Part shown: one piece after another, positions 1 to 11,967 of the stretch
Layout: every line of letters starts with the position of its first letter
Numbering within the stretch: position 1 is the stretch's first letter
Source: Chamaecrista fasciculata
Lineage: Eukaryota; Streptophyta; Magnoliopsida; Fabales; Fabaceae
Length of the DNA stretch: 64,000 nt
Direction: 5' to 3'
Assembly (NCBI GenBank): GCA_003254925.1
Contig: QANZ01019074.1
Coordinates: 191,019-255,018, forward strand
The notes under the pieces: generated by a model
What the model saw: only the letters and a program-made list of their open reading frames with translations
Databases searched by the model: none
Told to the model about the DNA's origin: nothing
Program-made: the position numbers and the translations under genes

Positions 1-354
1 TCACATGTTGATTGGTTTAATGAGTTAGACGGAAATATAATGATACATTTTAAGTTTGGTGGGAGAAATTTTAAACATTTTGATTAGTGAAATCACTCAT
101 TTTAAGTTTCATAATCTCTTTTATTCGCTAGAAGTATCTTATTATCTCTACTACATGACATCTGTGCCTTGCAATAAAGAAGACATTTATTAACACTTGA
201 TGCCTTCATAATTGATATAGCACAAATGACAAGTTACACCAGAAATTCACGAGGACTGCCCCATGCCTTTTTAAGTTTTTATACATTACGAATACCGCAC
301 TACATTTTAGGTCTTACATTTATTAAATAATTTTGATGGAATGCTTAATTTAAT
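1..354. other. AT-rich intergenic DNA
   Basis: I see no coding potential, RNA gene or clear repeat boundary here. The stretch is AT-rich and leads into a palindromic element. Confidence 0.5.
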
Positions 355-1545
355 CTTAAATATATGTCTTTAAGTTTATTTTGGTTTTAAATATTTTAAA
401 AGTTTCACATTAGTTATAATTTGATTAATTTCATCTTCATATCAACTATTAAGTGTGGTTATATATCATTATACTACTGTTAAACAGATGAAGTTGTTAA
501 TACATTTCTTGTTTCAAGTTTTTGAGTACATAAAGATTGGAAAAATGAGTTACTCTCGACGAATCTTTTTTCTGTTCAATTGAGATTATCAGCAGCAAAT
601 AAAATCAAATCAAACTCAAAAGTGGATATGAGACAAAAAAAACAAAAGAAATTATGAAAATTAGTCTAAAACTCACTTTCGAGAACTTTTTTTTTGTTAA
701 TAGTTCTAACTAGGTAGAAAAAAACTCATTATTAAGAGAAACTTCTAATTCTGAACTTATCGAATTTATGTTTGAATGAGAGAAATATGACTAATTTCAC
801 TTGTTTGATCGTGATATAAATGACCTACTTTCGAGAATCTGATTTGACCTCATTTATTGATGTCCCGAGTTAAATAGAAAACATATCTGTAAAAAATAAC
901 AAGTAACTTTAGATTCATCACACCTGAAATCGAGACGAAAGATATATGAGTACATTTAATAATGGTCAAAGTAAACTTTTGGTCCTATAGCTCTTGCTCA
1001 TGTCTCAATTTGGTCCCATAACTTTTTTTTGTTGCACTTTTAGTCCCATATATTTTGCTCAGGTTGCAGATTTGGTTCCATGTTTCACTTCTGGTCTCAT
1101 ATCTTTGGGTCAAATTGCAGAATTAGTCCCATATATATGTTTTGGTTAGGTTGCAGAATTAGTCTCATATCTTTAAGTTAAGTGCAAAATTGGTCTCATA
1201 CCTTTGGATTAGGTGAGATTGACGGTGAAACGTTTTGTAAATATATGAGACTAATTCTATAACTTTACAAAAAGATACGAGACCAAAACTGATACGAGAC
1301 TAAATTTACAACCTTTTGCAAAGATATGAGACCAAAATGTAACAAAAAAAGTTAAGGAACTAAATTGAGACATGAGCGAAAATTATGAGACCAAAAGAGC
1401 ACTTTTTTTTTTTGGCCAACCAAAAGAGCACTTTAACCTTTAATAATTTATGACCAAAATAAATCTAAATAGAAATATATTTTATGATCAATATATATGA
1501 AACTTCTAAAATATTTAGAACAAAAATAAACTTTAAGCTATACAT
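355..1545. mobile_element. Long palindromic (MULE-like) element, interrupted by a nested element
   Basis: The left arm, near 355-420 (AAGTTTATTTTGGTTTTAAA), is repeated in inverted orientation near 1490-1545. The interior resembles the elements at 54926-55519, 21642-22420 and 15140-15691, sharing phrases such as GAGATATATGA and a segment about tracts exposed to strong sequence decay. No transposase frame is present, so it is non-autonomous. Positions 964-1438 are a later insertion. Outer ends are approximate and I could not define its target duplication. Confidence 0.6.
964..1438. mobile_element. Palindromic MULE-type MITE with 9-bp target duplication
   Basis: The element begins GGTCAAAGT and ends ACTTTAACC, and its two halves are inverted copies built of spaced GGTCC/GGTCTCATA units. 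It is flanked on both sides by TTTAATAAT (955-963 and 1439-1447), a 9-bp target duplication of Mutator type. It contains no open reading frame of note. It is inserted inside the larger element at 355-1545 and belongs with the copy at 37494-37857. Confidence 0.8.
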
Positions 1546-1937
1546 TGAAAATCAATTTAAACACTCGACCAATAATTTTCATAATGACAATATATAGTAT
1601 AGTTGTATCATTTAATACAGCATAGTTATAAGACAAACCTGGTTTGTCCAAGTTTAAGAGTAAGCTTTAAACAAAAAAAAGATCAATCAATATGTAAGAA
1701 AAATCTATAAGAACTTCTGTGAACTGAGTCTGATGATAAAATTAGTGAAGATTTTTGGAGAATGTAAGTTTGAGTTTTAGGACTTTTTAATCACTTGATT
1801 GCTTTTGATCTTGAGATTGAGAGTTTTATAAAATGTGTGCGGGAAGATGAGTGGGAGATGTGAGATTGGCACTGAGATCAATGACATTGAGTCAAATACT
1901 AAAATGTTAAAATGCGATAATAAAAATATGGATTTAT

Positions 1938-2105
1938 CTAAAATGTGTCACAATGACACATTTTAAGGTTTCTTCTGATTGGTTAGTAGAGCATTTCATA
2001 TTTTGAAATCTACAAAAATTTATTTAAAAGACAATTTTTAATGTTTGAAAACTCACTTAATCAATCAAAAAAAACCTTAACATGTACCATAAGGACACAT
2101 GTTAG
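1938..2105. repeat. Dispersed short repeat, copy 1
   Basis: A segment beginning near TAAAATGTGTCACAATGACA and ending near GGACACATGTTA has related ends in inverted orientation. A second copy lies at 20844-20987 and shares the core AAGGTTTCTTCTGATTGGTT. Similarity also extends a little to the left (ATGGATTTATC versus ATGAATTTATC). It looks like a hAT- or MULE-derived MITE with no coding capacity. Confidence 0.55.
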
Positions 2106-2322
2106 AAGGACTCTAAAAATATAAAAGACTTGACATTTTTCTTATGATTTAAATGTGTAGTAATAAACTATTTTAATATTAATGTTTATTAGAAAATGAT
2201 GATAAAAGAAAATAGTATTAAACCCACTTTTACGTGTAATTTGACATTATTTATCAATCATGTTAATTACATGAAAAAAATTACATTAAAAGTGATATAT
2301 AGTTTTGAATATATATATTATT

Positions 2323-2725
2323 AGCTAAAATGTAAATTTGGTCTTATATCTTTCACTTCTCAATTTGGTTTTATATATTTTTTGTTATATTTTTTGTCTC
2401 ATATTTTATGGTCAGGTCCCAATTTGATTCTATATCTTTTTTTTTTTACAGATTTAGTCTCATATTATTGAGTTCATTGTCATATATCTTTTGATTAGAT
2501 GCAGAAGTGATCTCATATCTTTATAAAAGGATCAATCAACTATTAATCTCTTTGTAAAGATATGAGACCAATTTTGCAATCTTACTAGAAGATATAAGAC
2601 CAAAAATGATATGGGACTAAATTAAAACCTTTTGCAAATATATGAGACAAAAAATACAACAAAAAACATGCATAACTAAATTGAGAACTGAGCAAAAGAT
2701 ATAAGATTAAATTTATACTTTAGCC
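2323..2725. mobile_element. Palindromic MULE-type MITE with 9-bp target duplication
   Basis: Terminal inverted sequences AGCTAAAATGTAAATTTGG and its partner ending TTTATACTTTAGCC bound a palindrome of spaced GGTCTCATA/GGTCCCAAT units. The flanks are TATATTATT at 2314-2322 and again at 2726-2734. It is the same subfamily as 37891-38289 in the syntaxin intron. Confidence 0.78.
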
Positions 2726-2734
2726 TATATTATT

Positions 2735-4224
2735 TGAAATTGAAACAAGAGTATATAGTCAATTTAATTTATTTAACTATTAAAAAAGTTACTAACTTTT
2801 GAAATTTTATTTAACATATTTGTTGAGAACTCTAATTAAATAAAGATTTGTCAAAAATATCAAGCAACCAAATTGTAACATTCGAATTTAAAATAAAATA
2901 TATTAAGCAAAAAAAATTATAAAAACATATATATAAGATTAATTCTGTTAAAAAAATGATAAAAATTGAATTGAAATTCGCCTTTTAATAAGTACACAAA
3001 TTATAAAAGATAATTGAGAAAAGTATGAATTAGAAGTTGAGAGTTATGAGAGAGAAGGATGACGAATTATGTGGAAACATTTCGTGTTTTGGGCGGCGGA
3101 ACACTCCGAGGCAGCTGTCCATTGCTTTTTATATGGACCCCACTTTCTTTCCAAATAATATCTATTCTCACTCCTCTTTCTTTCTTCATATTTAACACTA
3201 TAATTTCTTTACAAAATCATTATTATTTTTTTACACTTTAATTCTTATATACTGTTGCTTTATTTCCCAATTAACTAAAGAAAGAAGAGTCGTTAAGAAT
3301 TTAATCAAATCCCCTTGAGAGCCCCATTCATGGTCCATGGAACAAGGCCTAACAAATCAAGTAGATGCTTTCATTAATATGCTCGTTTAAAAATTATGAT
3401 CATATAATAGAAAATAGTCATTGAACAATTAACAACTTTAAAGTTTGAATTCATGAAAGTGGGAGCGTTTCTTTTGAACCAACAATAACTGGTACTTTCT
3501 AATTTTATATAAAAAATCATAAATAATACTAATTAGCTTTCCTTCACTTCACAGTGCAATTCGTTTGACTCGTGGAATATTAATTCGTGTCAGAAGACAA
3601 AAGCCCGATATCTAAAACCTCAACGAATATTGTAAATTGTAATCAACAACTAATTTACGTTAACTTTTAACAAATGCAAGTTATATCAAAAAAAGTTAAC
3701 AGAATTTACGAAAGGTAAAATATCAACATTGGGCCCAGAATTGAATGAAAACGGAGATGGTGAAATGGTAAATTGGTTCCACTAAAAATGGTAAAAACTC
3801 AGTAGAAAGGGAAAAATGAAGGGTAAAATGAAATTGTAGTAAAAAGAAGGAAGAAGATTCATATAAAGACATAAACATATATTATTATTAATAATATGAT
3901 ATGATATGATATTTACTTACTAGTCCTCATATATACATCAGTCTCATTGATTCATAATAGTGTACATGATTATTACGAGCTTCGAACGAAGCATTGCTTT
4001 TTCACGAGAGTAAAAGGAGAAGAAGAAGCCCCACCTCGTGCGTCGGTCCAAAACGACTGACGTTTACCCTTGCCTTTCTTTTTCCCTCCATTCCTGGACC
4101 CTCCGATTTAATATCACCCACTCTACTAACCACACGTGGACTCTGATTTATGGATATAATCATATATAAATATTCACTGTCTCTTTAGTTAAACTTAACT
4201 TCCAGTTCCCAAGTTCCACGTGGT
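2735..4224. other. Intergenic DNA downstream of the protease gene
   Basis: No convincing gene was found. Short reading frames here have no recognisable similarity or composition bias. The part nearest 4224 should contain the 3' untranslated region of the protease gene, which reads leftward, but I saw no decisive polyadenylation signal. Confidence 0.4.
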
Positions 4225-5502
4225 TTAGGATCTGCTACAATCGGCCTTACCAAAGCCCAGTCTGCGATTGGCTAGATCGAATTCCACCCATAGATTTTGC
4301 TGGTGGAAGTTTCCTATAATGTTACTGGCCGCACCCAATCTATCTGACCGTCCGATTCCCACGCACTTCACTCCGCCACCCACGTCAGCAAGAATCTGTT
4401 CCTTCGGGATCAGAATCTCCACGCCTTTCGCAAACTCAAAAGCCATGTCTCCTATCAGCCGTCCGATCTCCATCGCGTTCCCGTCGAAACACATGTCAGA
4501 GACTCCACCGTACACGTAGCCTCTCTTTAACCTGGGCCCCACGAGTCTCACCACTTCTTCTCTCACCTTATTATAAGCCTCGTCCACGAGGAAGGTGAAT
4601 TCGGATCCGGAGTCAACCATGGTTTGACCCGACCCGCCCGCATTCGGCATGAAAACTGAAGACGGAATGTTGAGTCTCTTTTTCCCAATCCGAATCCCTT
4701 GTAATGCTACAGTGAAAGCCAACGGGTCGAGATTCGGCATGCGTTGACTGTCCCGGAAAGTCAACATTTCTACATACTTGAAGGCGTTAGAGTTGGGGTT
4801 GTTTCCGAGGATGAAGGAGCCGGTTGGGATGACACCGGGTCGGGTATTCCGGGAGGGTACGCAATAAGAGAATTTGTTGATTTTAGCTTGAGAAGCGAAG
4901 GAGAGACGGCCTCTGTTCATACCCAAAATGCCCTTGGAGTCGGAGGATTCGGTGGCGCAGCCGAGGATGAGAGGAGGGGTAGAAATGGAATTAGAGAGGG
5001 CGAATTTCTCGCGGACGAGATTGCCCTCGGCGTAAGTGCCGTCGGCGTAGAAGTAAGAGTAGTGGCAGAGGCGGTTTTGGTCACAGGAAGTGGGGAGGGT
5101 AAAATCGGGAATACGGGGTTTACAGAGAGGGTGAGTACAGGGGAGGACAGAGAAAGTGGAGGAGAGAGAAGGGTCGAAGGAGGCCATGGCGGGAGGGGTT
5201 TTATTGTGACACTGAATCCAAGAGAGTTGGCTTCCTGTGTCGAGGACCATTTGTTGAAGCTGAGGAGGAGTTCCGATAGGGAGAGTTACGATTAAAGCCA
5301 TGGAGTATTTGAAGGAAGATTTGAAGTTATAACCAGAAGGGGATTTGAGGCGTTTGGGATTATTGGCCAAGAGAGAAGAAGAGAATAATTTAGAGGAGAG
5401 AGAGAGGGATGTCAGTGAGAAGGAGAGAGAGAGAGAGTCGGAGGCGGAGGCAGTGAGGAAGAAGAAGAGGAAGAGGAAAGGGAGGAGATGAGAGAGAGAC
5501 AT
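4225..5502 (-). CDS. Plant pepsin-like aspartyl protease (PCS1-like, family A1)
   Basis: This intronless gene encodes 425 aa. A signal peptide-like stretch (residues 1-20, MSLSHLLPFLFLFFFLTASA) is followed by a Ser/Leu-rich segment to about 45. The two catalytic aspartates lie in DTGS (88-91) and DSGS (297-300), the normal bilobal A1 arrangement. Plant-type cysteines are present, and the C-terminus keeps the family phrase NIIGNFHQQNLWVEFDL (394-410). The protein is probably secreted or in the endomembrane system and resembles Arabidopsis PCS1 and its relatives. I chose the ATG at 5502 because the in-frame ATG at 5634 lies upstream of the TATA box. The start region is a (CT)n tract on the coding strand, so the Ser/Leu run is encoded by a microsatellite. 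Its exact substrate cannot be told from sequence. Confidence 0.93.
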   Translation of the reverse strand: MSLSHLLPFLFLFFFLTASASDSLSLSFSLTSLSLSSKLFSSSLLANNPKRLKSPSGYNFKSSFKYSMALIVTLPIGTPPQLQQMVLDTGSQLSWIQCHNKTPPAMASFDPSLSSTFSVLPCTHPLCKPRIPDFTLPTSCDQNRLCHYSYFYADGTYAEGNLVREKFALSNSISTPPLILGCATESSDSKGILGMNRGRLSFASQAKINKFSYCVPSRNTRPGVIPTGSFILGNNPNSNAFKYVEMLTFRDSQRMPNLDPLAFTVALQGIRIGKKRLNIPSSVFMPNAGGSGQTMVDSGSEFTFLVDEAYNKVREEVVRLVGPRLKRGYVYGGVSDMCFDGNAMEIGRLIGDMAFEFAKGVEILIPKEQILADVGGGVKCVGIGRSDRLGAASNIIGNFHQQNLWVEFDLANRRLGFGKADCSRS

Positions 5503-5560
5503 GGTGGATTGAGTTTTAGAGAGAGAGAGAAAGAGGAAGTTTGAATTTGGGTGGAGGGTG
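5394..5560. repeat. GA/CT-rich microsatellite tract in leader and first codons
   Basis: Interrupted runs of GAGAGA cover the leader and roughly the first 35 codons of the protease gene. Read on the minus strand as CTCTCT they encode the Ser/Leu repeats of the mature N-terminus. Confidence 0.75.
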
Positions 5561-5581
5561 AGAATGAGAGAGTGAGGGGGG

Positions 5582-5591
5582 TATTTATATA
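5582..5591 (-). promoter_or_regulatory. TATA box of the aspartyl protease gene
   Basis: The minus strand reads TATATAAATA about 80 bases upstream of the ATG at 5502. That predicts transcription starting near 5550 and a short CT-rich leader. The position argues against the upstream in-frame ATG at 5634. Confidence 0.65.
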
Positions 5592-5639
5592 TAAGAGAGA
5601 GAAGGAAGGAAGGAAGGGAACAAAGAAAAGGCAAAACAA

Positions 5640-8260
5640 AGAAAGAAAGAGCCCAAAAGGAAGACGCGTTTTCTTATTAGGTCCAGTGGGTGGTGCTTTG
5701 GATCAATCTTATACTTCACTCACACCCACATAACTAATATATACATATACACACAACACACACCACCTTCTACTCCTCTATTATCAATTTATCATCATCA
5801 TCATTCTCATCATTCTTGGATTTTCTTTCTCAATCTCTTTTTTTTTTTACTTTTATAATTTAAAGATTTCTTATTTTGTAATATATTTGAGTTATTATAT
5901 ATAATAATTTAAAATAAGTTAATCTTAAGATTTTGATATTTTGAATGAATAGACTATGAGAGGATTTCAAAATGTGATACTAATTGTATCATTTAATCAT
6001 TTGAAAACTATGAAGCATGGACACTTCATTTTAAAGACGTCTTTGTGTCCGACATCCGTAAGACACATATTTATAAATTTAAGAATATAAAATTATTTTT
6101 TTGTAACTTTAACATAATAAACAATAACAAATAATTACACATATGATATATATAATGAATAGATATTATAATTATTAAAATTTTCATCAAAATTTATAAA
6201 TTTATAATTATTTTTATATATAAATATATGTCGTGTCTTGTCAAATAATTTTAAAAATTTAGCATATCCATATTGTGTTCTGTATTTATGTCAGTGTCCA
6301 TACTTCAGTAAACAATTATCTAAAGTAAAGATGTTTTTATTAGAACGATCAATCTAAATATACCATTAATACGTCTCTCTTTAAAGGCAAGACGATTTTG
6401 AAAGGCACACAAAGACAACCAATCAAAATATATTAATATATATTTCTATGATTGACAAATTATCACTAATTAATAAGTGCGATAACAACATTGTGTGCTT
6501 GTAATTTGTAAAACATGAAAAGGAAAATTGTGGGAACAAGGATTTTGTCTTCCACATAAAAAATTAAAACGTAAAAAAAATTATCTAAGACCTCTTATAC
6601 CTCTCTCTTTCTATAAGACCACACTCTATATTATATAAAGAAAGTCTAACTATGGTTTGTTTAATTAACAATAACAAAGCATACTAATTAAATTCCTTAC
6701 AAATTCTTTTATAAAAAAATGTAAGGGACAAGTGAAGTTTTGCTCCACTCTAAATCTTCCCGTTAAATGAATATCTTAAATTGAATTATTATTTATATAA
6801 GTGTTTGGTAGACCCGACTCAAAACAAAAACGAACATGTAAGTCCCCCTAAGAGAAAATCAATGATTAAGTGAGATATTTTGTAGGATCATATTTTATTT
6901 TTAGAAATTTTGATAAAAAATAATATTTATTTTTAAATATAAAAAGACAAAATTTAATTTTTGTAATTATTTTTAGTATATTTTAAAAATTAAAAGTACT
7001 CAAGAAGTTTTTTAATTATTTTTATAGTCAGTTTCTAATATATCATAATTTAATTAATTTAATATTATATATACAAATTTACTCATTATATGACAAAAAT
7101 AAACTTTATTTAATTATTAAATTTATATCAAGTTAACGAATCAATTATTCAATAATAAAAATATAAAATTCAGTCATAAAAATATTATAATTAACAATGA
7201 TTTAATTCTTAAATTAAATTTAGAGAAAAAAACATAAATTTTTAAATAAGCTAAATAATTTTTGAATAAATTAATAATTTTATAGTTCTTAAATAAGCTA
7301 AAAATAAATTTGTATAATAAATAATTTAATATTTTTTTAACTTGATAATTTTATAGTTCTTAAATAAGCTAAAAATAAATTTGTATAAGCTAAATAATAA
7401 TTTTTTTATATATTTTTATAATAAATAATTAAATAAATTTTTAAATAAGCTATATATATTTTATTTCTATTTATTTATTCTGATAAATAGAAATAAAAAC
7501 CATATATTTAATTTGAGTCAAGTTTTGGAAGTAGTGACATGTAAAATGGGTCAGTGGGATGAGCTATCATCTATAAATTAACGTTGTAGTCAACTCCAGC
7601 TGGTTTCCAGCTTACCCAAAACCATTATGCTCTCTCAGCCACCATATTTGAGTTTCTTTTTATAGCACATTCTATATATATATATAATATTTAAAAATTA
7701 TTAAAAAAATAATTTTTTTTTACCTTGGACCATGCCTTAAATTTTTATACATAATTACGAAAAATATAATTTTCGAGATGAATAATGATACAAAAATTAA
7801 TGATAGGCTTTTTTTTTCCCTCTTATAAAATTAGCAGGTACATATATATATATATATATAGTGCCAATGAATAGTTTTGTGGTCAAAACCAGACCCACAC
7901 GCTATTATTATTTGTGTAGTTGAAAACCTATGGACTCACTCTTCTCATTTTCTATACATATAGCATACCAAACCCTATTTTCCTTCTTTCCATGATTATC
8001 ATCATTTATATCAAGCTTGTATTTTTTATGATCGAGATATTTTATATTCATAATTGATGTTGTACTAGTTTTTTTTTTCAATAATATTATCATTATTGTT
8101 TTATAGGAGTTTTCATTTTTTTTTTGGTGGCTCAAATGTATATGGTGAACGACAACGTTCAAAAATATGTGGATTTTGCTCCTCAAAAAATAAGTGGGAA
8201 TTGAACAAAGCCTACCTTTGCGGGAAACACAAAAAGAATATATTTATGATACTTTCATAA
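5640..8260. other. AT-rich intergenic DNA
   Basis: No gene is supported. The stretch is very AT-rich, with a TA-repeat at 7841-7860 and a local direct duplication at 7274-7388. Confidence 0.45.
7274..7388. repeat. Short direct duplication
   Basis: A segment of about 44 bases containing TTCTTAAATAAGCTAAAAAT occurs at 7274-7317 and again at 7345-7388, a spacing of 71 bases. It is non-coding and AT-rich. Confidence 0.6.
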
Positions 8261-8269
8261 TTAATAAAA

Positions 8270-8699
8270 GGGTAAATTACACTTTGGTACCCTGTGGTTT
8301 GACCCTATTTAACTTTGGTACCCTGTGGTTTGAAACTTGACACTTTGGTACCCTGTGGTATTCTCCATTAACACTTTGGTACCCTTTGGAGTTATTTTGT
8401 AATTTTAACCATAATAAATTTTACAAAAATTACATATTGACCCCAAAAAAATTTTAAATTTTTCATTTTAGTCCCTATATAATATGTATCCAGGGACCTA
8501 TTTGTAATTTTTTGAAAATTTTTTGGGGTCAATATGTAATTTTTGCAAAATTTGTTATGGTTAAAATTACAAAATAGCTCCAAAGGGTACCAAAGTGTTA
8601 ATGGAGAATACCACAGGGTACCAAAGTGTCAAGTTTCAAACCACAGGGTACCAAAGTGAAATAGGATCAAACCACAGGGTACCAAAGTGTAATTTACCC
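8270..8699. mobile_element. Palindromic MULE-type MITE (GGGTAAATTAC family), intact
   Basis: The ends are GGGTAAATTACACTTTGG and its inverse. Both arms carry regularly spaced CTTTGGTACC units, so almost the whole element is one inverted repeat. The 9-bp duplication TTAATAAAA flanks it at 8261-8269 and 8700-8708. This is the best-preserved copy of a family also seen at 35661-36224, 17315-17670 and 13436-13538, and as half-copies within 59650-61171. Confidence 0.85.
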
Positions 8700-8867
8700 T
8701 TAATAAAAACTATGTAATTCAGTAATTCTCTACTCAATATTACAAAGCATCCATTGTGGTAATGTAAGAAAGATATATATACTTGCATAGAACAACCTTT
8801 GATAAATTGTTCTTCATTTTAAAACTAAAGGAGTTTTAACATCTTTTGTGGAGAGTGGATATAAAAA

Positions 8868-9600
8868 GAATGTTTCGAGAACGGGATAGGTTCGAACATG
8901 AAGATCCAGAGTAAAATAAGAGAAACAAAGAAACAACAAACAAGATCAAAGTTAACGATACTAAATTATATAAATAATGGAAATAGTCACTAGGGGGTTC
9001 TTGACAAGGGGAAGTAAAGCACTCAAAGTAAAGACTTGGCAAGACGAGAGAACTTGAGACTTAAATAAATTGAATTATATTTTAGGAAGCTCAGATGCCA
9101 AGTCAGAATTCTCTATGCGTACTTTCTTGTTGCTAGTGTGTCCTCCCCCCCTTTGAGAAATGAGAGAGTATGTATAGGAGGGACTTAGGAGAGTGGTTAT
9201 TGATGGTCATGATGGCAACTTATGAGGGAGGTTATTGATAGTCATGATGACCATTTATAGGGGAGTTACTGATAGTCATGATGACCACTTATGAGGAGGT
9301 TACCTAAAATATCTCAACATTGATGAACGTGAAATAAAGGAGAAGGTAACATGAATATCTCCGGCAAGTAGGGAAGGAGGGGGGTCCGAGCTCAATAAAA
9401 TACTAATCCTTTTACTAAAGACTAAACACTTACCTTACTTATTTAGAATGATTGTGACCAAACACGAAGAGGCTTTACTTCAATTCTACCAAGCCATCCT
9501 TATGACTATTCTTAGGGGAAGGAGGGAGGAGGAGCCTCCCTTCCTTCACAACATTCCTAACCTTGTCTAAGTAAGGATGTTGCGGGTTAGTTTCCCCAAA
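8868..9600. mobile_element. Dispersed repeat, copy 1 (possible LTR-derived)
   Basis: The segment opens TGTTTCGAGAACGGGATAGG and ends near ACCTTGTCTAAGTAAGGATG. It aligns along most of its length with 15806-16730, sharing AGTAAAGCACT, CTTACCTTACTTA and CAAGCCAT. It has no terminal inverted repeats that I can see and no long frame. A TG start and GC richness higher than its surroundings suggest an LTR or TRIM remnant, but I could not identify the class. Confidence 0.45.
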
Positions 9601-9970
9601 GCCCTGTGTCTCTCTTAGGCATTATATATTCCTTAATTAATTGTCTTAATTAATTATAAAAAATAATAGCCATGTAAGAAAAAAAAAATGTTAGATTTTA
9701 ATTTTCTTAAAACAGTTTACCAATAAAATTAACTTTTTGAACTTGTTCTTGTAATTTAAATGCTAAAATTGCACAATTTGAGAGCATGCATGCTATATAA
9801 ATCAATAGTATTTATATATATTATTAACGATGGTCTAATTCAATTTAAGAATTAGTCAGCTTAAACTTTTTTACCCTTTTCTATATTTGTGCTATATAGA
9901 GATTGGATTCATGATCTTTCCCACACATTCAACTAATATTAATTTGCCAAAATTTACACAACATCGTTGA

Positions 9971-9972
<2 letters not shown>

Positions 9973-10040
<68 letters not shown>
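9973..10040. repeat. (AAT)n microsatellite
   Basis: About 22 uninterrupted trinucleotide units of the ATA/AAT type. Confidence 0.95.
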
Positions 10041-10139
10041 TAAATTAGAGAACCCTAACATTAATGTTGATTGATAAGGGGGAGGAAATTAAAAGACAAA
10101 TACATGCACCAATTTATACACAGAACTCACACAATTATA

Positions 10140-10412
10140 TTCCCTCCGGTTCTATATATCTGATGTTTTGGAGTTTTTTTTTCAAAATATTTGATGTTTT
10201 ATAAATTCAAGAGAACATTAATTATTATTTTTTACTATTCTATCCCTATTATATATAGTAGAGTTATAAATGAATAAATATTTCTCAAGTAATTTAATAG
10301 GGGTAGTTTAGTCTTTTTATTTTATTTTTCTCTTCATTTTAGATAAACTAATCATTTTTTTAATCTTTATGCATTTACCTTAAACATCAGATATATATAG
10401 AACCGGACGGAG
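10140..10412. mobile_element. Stowaway-like MITE, copy 1
   Basis: The ends TCCCTCCGGTTCTATATAT and its inverse ATATATAGAACCGGACGGAG, with TA on both sides (10138-10139 and 10413-10414), match the Stowaway (Tc1/mariner) pattern of CTCCCTCCG termini. A related copy sits at 11091-11336. Confidence 0.8.
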
Positions 10413-11090
10413 TACTTATTTATAATTGATGTGCACGCTAACTTAAATGCTCGAGTTTGAAATTTTCTCCGACAAAATGCATGAGTTTCAAGACTTTTCC
10501 GACAAACTATGGGAATTATAATATAATAGTAGTTTGCACCAGCTATATATCCCTATTAATTGTTTCTTTCGAAAGTTTTTATTTATGGTTCGTTACAAGA
10601 CAATCCAATGGATTGCTAGCCATGTTAAATGGATCACGTTAGGTAACTGTCACTTTATTATTTATATATAAATGAGGCCTCACGGGATATATATATTGTA
10701 AAAATCAAAACGATTTTTCTTGCATCTTAATAGTTAATGTGATTATATATATAGTTCTTATTTTGGCCAAGGATGCATTGAAGGTAATAATTTTACTTGC
10801 TCTTTGTATTTGTAAAAGTATATTTTTTGTATATAATTTTAGAATGATTATTAATTTTGTCTCTAAAATTTTTAATATCAATTCAGCCAATGTTCATAAA
10901 AGAAAAATTCACCCAAAGTACGTGCTAATGTCATTTAAACCAATGACAAAACAAAATTAAATTTGTTGATTTTGTGATTAAACTATCTTTATATTTATAT
11001 AATCTAATATATGGAGTTGAAAATTAATATTTTTTTTATCTTTTTATATAAAATTGTGGTTTCTATGATCAAATGATTTTTTAATATATA

Positions 11091-11336
11091 CTCCCTCCGG
11101 TTCTATATATCTGATATTTAAGGTAGATACACATAGACCAAGAAAATGATTAGCTCACCTACTAAACTATCCCTATTAAATTACTTGAAAAATGTTTATA
11201 CATTTATGACTCTACTATATTTAATAGGGGTAGAATGATAAAAAAATAATTAATGTTCTCTTAAATTTATAAAACATCAGATATTTTAGAATAAAAAAAG
11301 TTCTCCAAGACATCAGATATATAGAACCAGAGGAAG
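11091..11336. mobile_element. Stowaway-like MITE, copy 2
   Basis: It begins CTCCCTCCGGTTCTATAT, ends AGAACCAGAGGAAG and has TA on each side (11089-11090 and 11337-11338). The inside matches the copy at 10140-10412 in reversed orientation, including AATAGGGGTAG. The right terminus is more decayed. Confidence 0.75.
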
Positions 11337-11519
11337 TATAAGTTAAGGAGTTGAATTAAATTGAAATTAAGATAATTTGGCCAGACAATCAATAAATTTG
11401 TGAAATTTTGGATCCTCGAGATCTGACTCTCGAAGTAAAATAACAAATTGTAAAATACATTGGTGAAGTTACGAATTAATTTGGATGTCATTTACTAATA
11501 TTATAGATCTTGCCAATGT

Positions 11520-11967
11520 CTATTAATTAGACTGATCTCCAAAACCGTCAATCTTCTTAGTACGAGCTCTAAATAAACTGCATCAAACGGTGAGACTCCA
11601 CCTATTAAAGATAGAGCCATATTTTCACAATTGATGCGCAGAAGAAGAATTCTAAGAGAGAGAGAGAGAGAAAATTTTTAGTAAGTGGGGTTTCCCTTTT
11701 TCAACACATGGTGGAATGAGTAAATAAAATAGTGAGAGAGCTCTCCTATTTATACTAGAAGGAGAGAACTCATAAATCGATCAGATCTGCCCAATGCGGG
11801 CTTAACATACGACATTGCGTCGGGTACTTGCGCTAGTAGCGCAATACGCAATGCAATCCCTTCTCGCCGCCTCCACTTTAAGAGACACGTGTGAGCATGT
11901 TCAACCTCCGATTGTGGCCATTTCTGTGCCATTTTCTTTGTCTATCCGCATTCTTTAATTTTCAACA
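11520..11967 (-). mobile_element. Possible solo LTR with promoter-like core
   Basis: On the minus strand the segment starts TGTTGAAAATTAAAG. It passes through an unusually GC-rich block (about 11780-11935) and carries TATAAATAGGAGAGC near 11740-11755, then a long AG-rich leader. This order (TG start, TATA, leader) is that of a retrotransposon LTR. I found no 5-bp target duplication and no internal retroelement genes nearby, so the assignment is tentative. Confidence 0.35.

Noticed and set aside
3059-3241. 60-codon frame on the plus strand
   Set aside because: No similarity, low-complexity end and no promoter or splice signals that convince.
4744-5295. A 183-codon frame on the plus strand inside the protease gene
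   Set aside because: It is the complementary-strand shadow of the protease coding region, whose frame has clear catalytic motifs.
5503-5634. Upstream in-frame ATG extending the protease by 44 residues
   Set aside because: The extension would start upstream of the TATA box at 5582-5591, and its residues do not resemble a signal peptide of the family. The ATG at 5502 gives one directly.
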